DNA of 64,000 bases from Halopseudomonas pelagia (GTDB lineage: Bacteria > Pseudomonadota > Gammaproteobacteria > Pseudomonadales > Pseudomonadaceae). Shown in pieces: positions 28,529-37,041 of this stretch (positions within the stretch are counted from its first letter, which is position 1; each line of letters begins with the position of its first letter). The stretch lies in assembly GCF_009497895.1 (NCBI RefSeq), contig NZ_CP033116.1, positions 868,001 to 932,000 of the forward strand, given 5' to 3'. Made by a program: the position numbers and the translations under genes. A model generated the notes under the pieces. That model made no database searches. It was not told where the DNA came from and saw only the letters and a program-made list of their open reading frames with translations.

Positions 28529-29059
28529 TTAGAAGAATCCCTGGTCGATAGTGATGGTGTCGCCTGGTTTGACGATGGTATCCAGAGCGGCTTTTTCAAT
28601 AGTTCGGCTTTCGTCACCACCACGGATTACCGTGATTCGTCGCTTTGATGCCCGTTCAGTCAGGCCCCCCGCCAGCGCAATGGCGCGATCTAGAGTCAGA
28701 CCTGGCTGAAAAGGGTAGCCCCCGGGTTCATTCACTTCGCCACTGATGTAGAACTCGCGATAGTTGATGACACTGACGGACACGCGCGGGTCGACGATAT
28801 AGCCGTCCTGCAGCCCCTTGACGATCATGTCTTCGATTTCCCGAGGCGTTTTGTCCAGCGCATTGACCTCGCCAATAAAGGGGTAGGAGAAGGTGCCTGC
28901 GTCGTTCAAGCGGATTTCCTCGAAGCTCAGGTCGGGCTCCCCATAAACGTTGATACGAACCACATCGCCGGAGCTCAGGCGATATTGGGTCTGCGCCTGG
29001 GCCTGAAAAACGAAGCCAAGCAGTAGTACGACGGCTATCTTCAAAATGTGCATAGGCAT
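28529..29059 (-). CDS. Short polysaccharide export protein (OPX, Wza-like)
   Basis: A 176-residue protein: signal peptide without lipobox Cys (LKIAVVLLLGFVFQAQAQ), a Poly_export domain (YRLSSGDVVRINVYGEPDLS) and one SLBB domain (YISGEVNEPGGYPFQPGL then ALAGGLTERA). E. coli Wza is about twice as long, is a lipoprotein, and has a C-terminal amphipathic helix that spans the outer membrane. All of that is missing here, so this protein cannot form an outer-membrane pore by itself. The ATG at 29059 follows GGAG by nine bases; an ATG at 29074 is possible. The beta-barrel encoded just upstream is the likely outer-membrane partner. Confidence 0.9.
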   Translation of the reverse strand: MPMHILKIAVVLLLGFVFQAQAQTQYRLSSGDVVRINVYGEPDLSFEEIRLNDAGTFSYPFIGEVNALDKTPREIEDMIVKGLQDGYIVDPRVSVSVINYREFYISGEVNEPGGYPFQPGLTLDRAIALAGGLTERASKRRITVIRGGDESRTIEKAALDTIVKPGDTITIDQGFF

Positions 29060-29151
29060 AAAAGGTTTCTCCACGACTGCGCAACAGCTCTGCAGCGATA
29101 TCGTCCTGGTTATTAGAGTGGGCCGACGGTCATCGGCCTTGGGGTAGTGGT

Positions 29152-30306
29152 TTACAAACTGAGTTCGACGATCAGCAGATAGAGGTTGCGTTTGTAGTCG
29201 TTTTCACTGGTATTCGAGTCATTATCGACCCTGCGATAGCCGAGCTTGAAATCGGCCCAACGGTCGTACGTATACACAACTGCAGCGCCGAATGCGGTCC
29301 GGTCATCCTCTCTGTCGACCGCCTTGTACTCGCGATCAAGAATCTGATATTCCAGCTCGGTTGAGATCCAGGGGCTCCAGATGTGATCCCAGCTAAGCAG
29401 CGTGTTTATGTCCTGCACTGTGCTGGCGCCATCATCTCCTTCATCGAAGGCGCGGCGAGTGGTGATACCGAAGGTGGAATAGGTGCGAGGGTTCCAGGTC
29501 AAGCCAACATCCCACATGGGACTGGTGTAATCCGTGCGACTGGAATCGTCGAAATTCTTTTTCTCCGCACCAACTCTCAGCGTACCGGTCGTTTTCGCAG
29601 TGGCCTCCCATGTTCCGCCGACCAGAGCCGCGGTATTGACGCTACTGCGGTTATTCAGATCGGTGGTGTAGTCATGATCGGTGTAGCGCAGTTCCCCAAG
29701 TGTGCGGGTTTTTGGGGATATACGGTGATACCAGGTGGTGGTCAAACCCGCCGTGTCACGTTCCTGATCATCGTTGATGCCGCCGCTGTTCTGGAAGCGG
29801 CGCTGCTCGTAACGACCCAGCAGGTCGATCTGATTGCGCGCGGTCACTGCGCCGAAGGTGTAACCCAGCTCGCCGTTGGCTAACGAGTATTTATCGTTAA
29901 CGCCATCGAGCGTGGTATCAGTCGTTTCTTCAATTCGGTGGTAGCCCAGCCCCGTTCTGAGTCGGTGCCGTGAGGTAAATTCCAGAATGCTTTTCAGTGT
30001 CAGGTGATGATTCGTATGGCTTGCGTCTGACTCGGAGTGGTAGGTCTCGCGGGTGGCGCGATACTCCAGTTGATGGCCAGTCTTGCTCCCCTCAGCCGTG
30101 AGCTGGAAGCTGGGCTCCAGAGTGGTCACCCAGGACGAGATCTCGTCCTCGTTATCCCCACGAAGGTTGTCATCGTAGCGCTCGCCCAGTAATAGGGTAG
30201 GCGTGAAGTCAAAGCCTGCCAAATCGATGCTCTGAGGCTCCACTGCAAGCGCATGAGCCGAAAAGCTGCCAGCAAGCATAGCCATGGTCAGTGTGGTTGT
30301 TCTCAT
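29152..30306 (-). CDS. Outer-membrane beta-barrel protein of EPS export (BBP2/EpsL-like)
   Basis: A 384-residue protein with a signal peptide (MAMLAGSFSAHALA) and alternating polar/hydrophobic strands to the end, finishing in LLIVELSL with a C-terminal aromatic/aliphatic pattern like an outer-membrane barrel. LLGERYDDNLRGDNEDE at residue 35 is typical of the BBP2 'putative beta-barrel' family found in EPS loci. It is the first structural gene of the operon and precedes the short OPX gene. In Myxococcus xanthus, barrels of this kind pair with short OPX proteins to form the exit pore. The same role is likely here but inferred. Confidence 0.8.
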   Translation of the reverse strand: MRTTTLTMAMLAGSFSAHALAVEPQSIDLAGFDFTPTLLLGERYDDNLRGDNEDEISSWVTTLEPSFQLTAEGSKTGHQLEYRATRETYHSESDASHTNHHLTLKSILEFTSRHRLRTGLGYHRIEETTDTTLDGVNDKYSLANGELGYTFGAVTARNQIDLLGRYEQRRFQNSGGINDDQERDTAGLTTTWYHRISPKTRTLGELRYTDHDYTTDLNNRSSVNTAALVGGTWEATAKTTGTLRVGAEKKNFDDSSRTDYTSPMWDVGLTWNPRTYSTFGITTRRAFDEGDDGASTVQDINTLLSWDHIWSPWISTELEYQILDREYKAVDREDDRTAFGAAVVYTYDRWADFKLGYRRVDNDSNTSENDYKRNLYLLIVELSL

Positions 30307-30448
30307 AGAAATGAAGTCCTTGTCGAAAGATACAGCTGCAGTGAAAGGAAGAAGGTCTTCTTGCGACCCTCCGCCGGTATCTAAGGCGCTGACTTTGATG
30401 ACAAATATGCTGCACTAGCGAGAGTTGCCAGCCCTCATCGTCTTCTGT

Positions 30449-30469
30449 CCGAGACCTGATGGATCTCGG
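30449..30469 (-). other. Hairpin in the EPS leader
   Basis: An eight-pair stem (CCGAGATC against GGTCTCGG, one wobble) with a five-base loop in the RNA of the EPS leader, about 145 bases before the first start codon. No T-run follows, so it is not a simple terminator. A pausing or RNA-stability role is possible. Confidence 0.35.
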
Positions 30470-30675
30470 ATGGATGCACTAAGCAGTAATGTCCGAAACG
30501 TCAGCGATTTCTTTTCTGTTTTAAGCTTGGAGAACGATCACACCTTGGAGCCAGCCCTTGAAACAAGGTTGTCGCCATCTGTTTAGCAGGATGTGCGAGA
30601 GAACCTGTGCACAAATCTGATTCGTTTCTCATCATGGCGTGTCAGTTTGGTGCGTCAAATCTGACGATCATTCAG

Positions 30676-30688
30676 GCACGCTACCGCC
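30676..30688 (-). promoter_or_regulatory. ops element (RfaH recruitment site)
   Basis: The minus strand reads GGCGGTAGCGTGC, identical to the 13-base core of the operon polarity suppressor element that pauses RNA polymerase and loads RfaH in enterobacteria. It lies in the leader of the EPS operon, downstream of and co-oriented with the rfaH gene and about 370 bases before the first EPS start codon. Exact match, orientation and position all agree, which makes chance unlikely. Confidence 0.92.
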
Positions 30689-30937
30689 CAAGACATGCTC
30701 CTGATGGGCAACTACTAGATAAATGTTGTGGTAGGCAGCACTAAATACATCAACAGAGGCTTACAGCGATCAAAAGGTTAATTCATCTGTGTGAATCTAA
30801 CGTGACCGAAGCAATAAGCATGCCGTGTTGGGAGGCTACAAGCGTTATGAAATCTCTCAATACAATCTCATCGCATCCGACCTGCATGCCTCAAAATAGT
30901 TCAGCCCTGAAACAATTGCGTCTTAAAATGGCAATAA

Positions 30938-31441
30938 TCAGTTTGATATGTGCTTGAGCGGTACCTTGACCAACTGCTGCCGATTTAAAACGTTAAGCAA
31001 CAACATCACCCGCTGTTCGCCATCCATCGAAACGAAGACGGCATCCAGCTCTGCGTACGGGCCCACCTTGACGTGAATTCGGTCTCCGGGATTCAGCGCC
31101 TGTGCATTTTGAGCCGTGGCGCAGCGTTCACGCAGATGGGTAATGATGTCATCGCTCACTCGGCAAGGTGTCCCGCAGAACGCCACAATTCGGGTGACGC
31201 CCCGGGTGGATTGCAGCGAGGTCCAGCTATCTTCGGCCTTTACACGGACAAAGATATAACCGGGAAAAAGTGGCTGAACTTTCTGCTGAATGGAGCCGCG
31301 TTTCAGGGTTTGCATCTGGATGCTGGGGTTGAAGCACTCGAACCCTTGTCGGGTCAGGTGTTCACACGCGCGGGTATCTTGCCGGGGTTTGCACTGCAAC
31401 AGGTACCAAGCGATTTCGGGCAATTCCATTTGCTTGCTCAT
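30938..31441 (-). CDS. rfaH: Transcription antiterminator RfaH
   Basis: A 167-residue NusG paralogue. The N-terminal NGN domain (residues 10-110) has WYLLQCKPRQDTRACEHL, QPLFPGYIFV and TRGVTRIVAF, the RfaH pattern for contacting RNA polymerase and the ops hairpin. The C-terminal KOW-like domain starts at GDRIHVKVGPYAELDAVFV. RfaH loads at ops and lets polymerase read long, Rho-sensitive surface-polysaccharide operons. AGGAGGG lies five bases before the ATG. It is placed directly ahead of the EPS operon it probably controls, so it may be a dedicated regulator rather than a global one. Confidence 0.93.
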   Translation of the reverse strand: MSKQMELPEIAWYLLQCKPRQDTRACEHLTRQGFECFNPSIQMQTLKRGSIQQKVQPLFPGYIFVRVKAEDSWTSLQSTRGVTRIVAFCGTPCRVSDDIITHLRERCATAQNAQALNPGDRIHVKVGPYAELDAVFVSMDGEQRVMLLLNVLNRQQLVKVPLKHISN

Positions 31442-31855
31442 AAGCCCTCCTGGCTCAGTGGTATCCGGTAGCGGTGTAATTCCATCGAGCCGAATAGTGA
31501 TAACTCATAATTTGCAATAATAAAGCCCACTTTCATCATTGTATCCAGCGTTTCGACGATCGGCATGATCAAAGAGAAATATATGATCGGCTTTTAATAG
31601 CGAAGCCCTATTCCCACTGGGCTGAAGCCATTCTACGGTCTTCACAAGCCGGTTTTTTCTGGCCTCGTCTAGTCGATCAGTTAGCTTTATATGGACCTCT
31701 CTACCAGCCCGTTGTTCATCGCTTCATCAATTAGTCCTGTAATAAGCTACGCGTGCGATTGAGCCTCATACTTATTGAGAATTTCCCTGAGGGGGTAAAA
31801 CTGGGCATGCTGGTGCTCGGTTGGCCTCCCTGCCAAGAACAAGGTATGAATTTCT
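31442..31855. other. Divergent intergenic region rfaH / lldD
   Basis: 414 bases without a recognisable gene. The first 120 bases are AT-rich and probably contain the rfaH promoter (reading minus). The remainder should hold the lldD promoter. I see no clear operator or structured RNA. Confidence 0.4.
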
Positions 31856-33025
31856 ATGATTATCTCTTCGCCTAATGACTATCGCGCTGCGGCCAAAAGC
31901 CGGTTACCGCGTTTCCTGTTTGACTATATCGATGGCGGTGCGAACGACGAACACACTCTGCGTCGCAACGTGTCGGACCTTGCAGATGTAGCGCTGCGTC
32001 AGCGGGTGCTGAAAAATGTTGAAGGCGTCAACCTCGAGACCCAGTTGTTTGATGAAATGCTGACCATGCCAGTGGCCCTGGCTCCAGTAGGGCTGACAGG
32101 TATGTTCGCCCGGCGTGGTGAGGTTCAAGCTGCACGAGCGGCGGCGGCCAAGGGCATACCCTTCACACTGTCTACGGTATCAGTTTGCCCTATCGCTGAG
32201 GTCGCCTCGGCGATCAATCGACCCATGTGGTTCCAGCTGTACGTGCTCAAGGACCGCGGCTTTATGAAGCATGCGCTGGAGCAGGCCAAGGCCGCGGGCG
32301 TCAAGACGCTGGTCTTCACGGTGGACATGCCTACTCCCGGCTCTCGCTATCGTGATGCGCATTCGGGAATGAGCGGTCAGTACTCCGCCATGCGCCGCAT
32401 GTTTCAGGCGGCCATGCACCCACGCTGGGCCTGGGATGTGGGACTGCACGGTAAGCCACACGACCTGGGCAATATCTCCCTGTACCGCGAAAGCCCCACG
32501 GCGTTGGCCGACTATATTGGCTGGCTCGGCGCCAACTTCGATCCGTCCATTTCCTGGAAAGATCTGCAGTGGATACGCGATTTCTGGGAAGGTCCGATGA
32601 TTATCAAAGGCATCCTCGATGCCGAAGACGCCAGAGAAGCTGTCCGCTTCGGCGCAGATGGCATTGTCGTCTCCAACCACGGCGGCCGCCAGCTCGATGG
32701 CGTTTTCTCCAGCACTCGGGCATTACCGCCCATAGCAGACGCAGTTAAAGGTCAGATCAAGATCCTGGTCGACTCCGGCATTCGCACCGGCCTAGATGTC
32801 GTGCGCATGATGGCCTTGGGCGCCGATTTCACCCTGCTCGGCCGCCCGTTCATTTACGCGCTGGCAACGGCTGGGGAGAGCGGGGTGGCCAACCTGCTGA
32901 ACCTGATTGAAAAGGAAATGAAGGTCGCCATGGTCCTGACTGGCGCCAAATCGATCTCAGATATCACTGAGGAGATGCTGGTTAGAACGGCGCGGGAGCA
33001 GGGAGCTTACGTGGCAGGAGAGTGA
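31856..33025 (+). CDS. lldD: L-lactate dehydrogenase (FMN-dependent)
   Basis: A 389-residue flavoenzyme of the alpha-hydroxy-acid dehydrogenase family that oxidises L-lactate to pyruvate and passes electrons to the quinone pool. The N-terminus [20 protein letters not shown] matches LldD. The FMN site is in [18 protein letters not shown], the substrate and FMN residues are in [12 protein letters not shown], and the active-site His (about residue 275) is in [11 protein letters not shown]. The usual neighbours lldP and lldR are absent. It is the last chromosomal gene before the accessory block and is followed by a terminator. Confidence 0.93.
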   Translation: MIISSPNDYRAAAKSRLPRFLFDYIDGGANDEHTLRRNVSDLADVALRQRVLKNVEGVNLETQLFDEMLTMPVALAPVGLTGMFARRGEVQAARAAAAKGIPFTLSTVSVCPIAEVASAINRPMWFQLYVLKDRGFMKHALEQAKAAGVKTLVFTVDMPTPGSRYRDAHSGMSGQYSAMRRMFQAAMHPRWAWDVGLHGKPHDLGNISLYRESPTALADYIGWLGANFDPSISWKDLQWIRDFWEGPMIIKGILDAEDAREAVRFGADGIVVSNHGGRQLDGVFSSTRALPPIADAVKGQIKILVDSGIRTGLDVVRMMALGADFTLLGRPFIYALATAGESGVANLLNLIEKEMKVAMVLTGAKSISDITEEMLVRTAREQGAYVAGE

Positions 33026-33060
33026 TATTGGCTAATAGCCTGGGGACAAATCTCAGGCAG

Positions 33061-33088
33061 AAAAAAGGCGTCCAAGGACGCCTTTTTT
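33061..33088. terminator. Bidirectional terminator after lldD
   Basis: A perfect inverted repeat (AAAAAAGGCGTCC, two-base loop, complement) with A and T runs on both sides, 35 bases after the lldD stop. Confidence 0.88.
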
Positions 33089-33089
33089 G

Positions 33090-33110
33090 ATTTGGTGGGC
33101 CGGGGGGATT
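33090..33110. repeat. ssrA 3'-end-like direct repeat (candidate att site, left)
   Basis: This 21-base stretch equals bases 47181-47202, the 3' terminus of ssrA including its CCA, except for one missing A (after GGTGG). Both copies lie in the same orientation. The similarity stops abruptly on the inner side. It is placed immediately after the lldD terminator, where the accessory block begins, so it fits a degenerate attachment-site scar. Chance similarity to another tRNA 3' end is the alternative. Confidence 0.55.
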
Positions 33111-33405
33111 CGCACTCAACTGTTCGAATGTCCCGAATAATCATGCTCTCAGGCGTGCTTGCCGTTCGAGTTGGATTAGGTGGCGTCTCAGAATCTTGCT
33201 CGATTATATTAACCTTTCGGTCGCTGTCAAGTGATCGATATCCGCCAAAATCCTTGACCACGACGTCTTGCAACCACTTCTCTATGGCCTCGCGCTCTTC
33301 TTTGCTGAACGAGGCTACCCACGGAGTTTTCTGCGCTTGGTTCTCAGCTTTTATGCGCCCAGCTTCTTCGTAGGTTGCTGGTATTTTTTCTCGAATTTCT
33401 TCATC
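33095..33405 (-). pseudogene. Unidentified coding remnant at island edge
   Basis: One minus-strand frame reads like a real charged protein segment (EEIREKIPATYEEAGRIKAE, then PWVASFSKEEREAIEKWLQ and KDFGGYRSLDSDRKVNI), but it has no usual start codon; two stops precede it. It runs into the att-like repeat and the terminator at its end. I do not recognise the family. It looks like a fragment left by integration or deletion. Confidence 0.3.
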
Positions 33406-33727
33406 TCATCACCTGTGTGATGCAGGCAAAGCTCACTGGAGCGGGTTGAGTTATGCAACTGAGTGTAGCCAGTACTTAGGCATCGCGGAAACTTTAGTAA
33501 ATGAGAGAAATCGCTTTCATAGGCGATCCTTGACCCAGCAACTGCATTTTGCGGTGAGTTTCTCGAAAAAGAGAAAACCAAGAGGTTTGCTGCACGGGTA
33601 GTGAGCGGGATGCTTTTAAACAGGGTTCCGCAAATCTCCCCCGGTGGCTCTGCTTTCTGAAAAGGGTCGCAAGTTCCGGCTGAAATGTGGGCAGATTTGG
33701 GGCGTGGGGCAAAGCGACTGAAATCGG

Positions 33728-35397
33728 CCCAGAGCGTGTAAAAACGCCAGAACGGATTTCCGTCACGGTCTATAGCGAGCCTTTCTCGAGCTGAGAACCT
33801 GATCAAGCTTATGACCACTGCGAATGGCGCATGAGACAATCCAGCAACGCCCTGGAGCCCTCTCAGAGGCAGCGTAGGTGAGTAAAGCCAGGGCTTTTAC
33901 GCTGTCAGGGCCTCTAGCAAGCTGACGGTGCCTATGATTTTCATCACCCGTTTCAGGTTGTAGGCGAGCACATTCAGGCTCATCTCAGCACTCACCCCAT
34001 TGAGCTTTCGCGTCAGGAAGTGCGACGCGCCCATCCATTGTTTGAGCGTCCCGAAGGGATGCTCAACGGTTCGTTTTCGAACCTTCATCATCTCGGGTGC
34101 TCTGCTGAGCCGGTGCTGCATTTCTTCCAGCACTGCTTCATGCTCCCAGCGCCGAATTCGCCGCTGCTTGCTCGGCGTGCACTGCGATTTCAATGCGCAG
34201 CTTTGGCAATTTGAGCTCCAGTACCGATGCAGTTTCATGCCTTTCTCAACGCTGGAGAAACGCCAAATCAAAGTCTCGCCAGCCGGACAAGTGTATGCGT
34301 TTGCCGCCGCGTCATAGATAAATGCGTCGTTGTTGAATCGCCCATCGGCTTTGGCTGCGGAGGTCATTGGCTTGGGTACATAGGTGACGATACCTGCGTC
34401 GTGACAAGCCAGGATTTCCTCGCTTTTGAAGTACCCACGGTCAGCTACCACCGACAGCTTTTCTGTTCCCATCGCCTCGCGGGCTTGCTTGGCCATAGGG
34501 CTGAGCTGGTCGCGGTCGGATCCGACGTTGGTCACTTCATGAGCGACGATTAAATGGTGCTTGGTATCGACAGCTGTCTGCACGTTGTAGCCAACGATTC
34601 CTGTCCCGCGGGTCATCATGGAACGAGCGTCTGGATCGGTCAGTGATACCTGTTTGTCCGGTGATTCATTGAGCTGAGCTTCGATTGACTGAAGCTCCTT
34701 CATTTGCACCTTCAACTTAGCGATTCTTTCTTCCAGGCGCATGACATTGGCGTCAGAGGCAGGACGATCCTGTTGATCGGCAGCATCGAGCGACGACAGG
34801 TACCGGCTAATACTCGCTTCTATTTCCTCCATCCGGCGCTTCAACTTGGCGCTGGTGAAATTGCGATCTCGGTTGTTGACCGCCTTGAATTTGCTGCCAT
34901 CGATGGCGATCAGACTCTCGCCAAACAATCCCAATTGCTGGCACAGCAGAACGAACTGACGGCAGACGCCACGGATAGCCTTACCGTTGTCCTTCCGAAA
35001 ATTAGCGATAGTCTTGAAATCAGGCATCAAACGTCCGGTCAGCCACATCAACTCCACGTTGCGCTGTGTTCCCGCTCAAGACGCCGGCTGGATTGAATCC
35101 GGTTGAGGTAACCGTAGATGTAGATCTTCAGCAGGATCGAGGGATGATAAGCAGGCCGACCAGTATCAGCGGGGATGGCACTTTCAAAACCCAGCTTCAC
35201 TAGGTCGAGTTCGTCGACAAAGACATCGACCACTCGCACTGGATTGGTGTCGCTGACGTAGTCGTCGAGACTCTCTGGAAGTAAGGTGCTTTGGCCTCGA
35301 TGCTCACCCTGAATGAAGCGCTTCATGGACGATCCTTGCGTTAGATCCTGAGAAAATCATAGCAAGGGTTTGAGACAGCGTTTTTACACACTCTGGG
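33728..35397 (-). mobile_element. IS1182-family element, copy 1 (inserted inside a palindrome)
   Basis: A 1670-base element with 20-base terminal inverted repeats (33728-33747 and 35378-35397, one mismatch) that begin CCCAGAG. It carries one broken transposase gene. Its two flanks, AATCGG on the left and CCGATT on the right, join into a perfect 12-base palindrome, which is itself the left boundary of the adjacent IS. It therefore appears to have inserted at the centre of that palindrome without a target duplication. Confidence 0.8.
33897..35326 (-). pseudogene. IS1182-family transposase, single-base frameshift
   Basis: The N-terminal part (from the ATG at 35326: MKRFIQGEHRGQSTLLPESL, then RPAYHPSILLKIYIYGYLNR and SSRRLERE) and the C-terminal part (NVELMWLTGRLMPDFKTIA, IAIDGSKFKAVN, then VEHPFGTLKQWMG) are collinear with IS1182-family transposases but lie in different frames. 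They meet at about 35065-35075, where the reading LERE-TQRNVEL would need one extra base. The catalytic Asp of IAIDGSKF, the Asp in VADRGYF and the Glu in VEHPFG are retained. The break is one deleted base (or a sequencing error), and there is no obvious slippery site, so the copy is probably inactive. Confidence 0.85.
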
Positions 35398-35399
35398 CC

Positions 35400-37006
35400 G
35401 ATTCTGTTGAAAAAGTAGCCTCAGCGGCAGCCTGCCGATCAAGTGCGCCTGCTGTCGAAGTGGCTGCAAGCCACTTCAAGTTGCCTTCCGGCGTTTCACT
35501 GAGCGTCCTTGCTCAGGTTTAAGGGTTAATTTGAGGGTTTCTGCTCGTAGCAGGCGTACCTATCCCGTCAGCGGTGGCCCTTGAGGCAAAAGCTTGGCCA
35601 TGCGGCGCAGGTTCTGCACCATCGCAGCCAAGCTGAATTCGTCAGTGGCACCCGTTAGGCCACGCAGTCGTAAACGGTCGAGTTTCATGATCCGTTTGAG
35701 GTGGGCGAAAAGCATCTCCACCTTCTTTCGTTCGCAGCGAGAGACGAGGTACTCCGGTGTCTTGGCGATGCGTCGAGCCACGTCGCGGGCAGCCTCATGG
35801 ATGCTGCGGACGATCTTCCGATTCGGCGTGTTGGGGCAGCATTTTGCTTTCAACGGGCAGGTGGCGCAGTCGGTTTGGCTGGAGCGGTAAATGATTGTGT
35901 TGGCCTTGGTTACCCGCGATCTTTGCAGGGTAAAGGCGCGCCATTCACTGCGTAGCGGTTTGCCGGCTGGGCAGCGATATTCATTGGCGTCCTGATTCCA
36001 GTGGAAGTCGTTACTGGAGAGGCTGTCGTCCTTGCGCTCGGTCTTGTCCCACACCGGCACATGCGGTTCGATGTCCTTTTCTTCGACCATCCAGGCCAGC
36101 ATAGGGGCGGTGCCATAAGCGGTATCGCCGATAAGGCGTTCCGGTGTGAGATCGAACTGCGCTTCGACACGCTCGACCATCGTCCTAGTCGAATCGACTT
36201 CGGCGGTACGGTGCGCCGGGGTAGCTTGCACGTCCATGATCACACCGTGCTCAGTGTCGATCAGGTAATTCGTGGAGTAGGCAAAAAAGGCCGGGCCACC
36301 TGGCGCTGCTGTCCAGCGGGATTGAGGATCTGTGAGCGAAATTTTCTTGGGAAGAGCCTCAGCCAGCGCCTCTTCATCAAGGGCTTCGAGGTACTCGCGC
36401 ACTGCGCGGCTGCTGAGTTTTGGATCGTTCCAGTCGACCTCATCTCCCGCCACCCCACGTTGCCGGCTGGCATCCGCCTTGATGATGCTGGCGTCGACGG
36501 CGAAACCTTCACTCTTGACTAGGCCGGCTGCCATGCAACGCCGCAGCACCTCATTGAATAACCAGCGGAATAAATCGCTGTCACGAAAACGCCCATGGCG
36601 ATTCTTCGAGAAGGTCGAGTGATTGGGGACTTCGTCTTCCAGACCCAGCCGGCAGAACCAGCGATAGGCCAGGTTCAGGTGCACCTCTTCGCACAATCGC
36701 CGCTCGGAACGAATGCCATAGCAGTAGCCGACGACCAGCATGCGCACCATCAACTCCGGGTCAATCGAGGGACGCCCGATGGGGCTATAGAAATCCGCTA
36801 GGTAGGCACGCAGATCACTGAGATCCAGGCACTGGTCGATGCTGCGCAGGAGATGTTGGGCCGGGACGTGATCTTCCAGGTTGAACGAGTAGAACAAGCG
36901 CTGCTGTCCTCCCGGTAACTGTCCCATCATGCTGTTCGCCCCCACGCTCGCTGACAACGCAATTTTGCCAACGGCATGGGAAGGCCGCTACTTTTTCAAC
37001 AGAATC
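35400..37006 (-). mobile_element. IS1182-family element, copy 2
   Basis: A 1607-base element with perfect 20-base inverted repeats (35400-35419 and 36987-37006, starting GATTCTG). It is flanked by GGCC on both sides when the first IS is removed: the left GGCC is split into 33726-33727 plus 35398-35399, and the right one is 37007-37010. That fits a four-base target duplication, with an original site reading GAAATCGGCCAAAAGCGG. Confidence 0.8.
35560..36930 (-). CDS. IS1182-family transposase
   Basis: A 456-residue intact DDE transposase. The N-terminal domain has RPSIDPELMVRMLVVGYCYG and SERRLCEEVHLNLAYRWFC. The catalytic residues lie in FAVDASIIKADASR, in LIGDTAYGTAP and in KKVEMLFAHLKRI. The Cys cluster CATCPLKAKCCP before the C-terminus is typical of the family. 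The start is one of two adjacent ATGs at 36930 and 36927. It is only distantly related to the neighbouring broken transposase despite belonging to the same family. Confidence 0.9.
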   Translation of the reverse strand: MMGQLPGGQQRLFYSFNLEDHVPAQHLLRSIDQCLDLSDLRAYLADFYSPIGRPSIDPELMVRMLVVGYCYGIRSERRLCEEVHLNLAYRWFCRLGLEDEVPNHSTFSKNRHGRFRDSDLFRWLFNEVLRRCMAAGLVKSEGFAVDASIIKADASRQRGVAGDEVDWNDPKLSSRAVREYLEALDEEALAEALPKKISLTDPQSRWTAAPGGPAFFAYSTNYLIDTEHGVIMDVQATPAHRTAEVDSTRTMVERVEAQFDLTPERLIGDTAYGTAPMLAWMVEEKDIEPHVPVWDKTERKDDSLSSNDFHWNQDANEYRCPAGKPLRSEWRAFTLQRSRVTKANTIIYRSSQTDCATCPLKAKCCPNTPNRKIVRSIHEAARDVARRIAKTPEYLVSRCERKKVEMLFAHLKRIMKLDRLRLRGLTGATDEFSLAAMVQNLRRMAKLLPQGPPLTG

Positions 37007-37041
37007 GGCCAAAAGCGGACGATTGCTGGCAGGTATTCAAG

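Larger units (their letters stand above)
30307..30937 (-). promoter_or_regulatory. Long untranslated leader of the EPS operon
   Basis: A 631-base stretch without a credible gene between rfaH and the first EPS gene. Reading the minus strand, it holds an ops element, a short inverted repeat CGTCA-GATT-TGACG directly after it, and a hairpin near 30449-30469. A weak promoter candidate lies upstream of ops (TTGATC, 17 bases, ATGTAT, about 30740-30775). The ops-to-start distance of about 370 bases means that transcription must pass a long leader where Rho could act unless RfaH is loaded. Confidence 0.6.

Noticed and set aside
33092..33117. tRNA gene after lldD
   Set aside because: Only a 3'-end-like segment is present; no cloverleaf or matching 5' acceptor arm can be formed.
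33351..33839. 162-codon minus-strand open frame
   Set aside because: It crosses the IS boundary at 33728, has odd composition, and a different frame looks more protein-like in its lower part.
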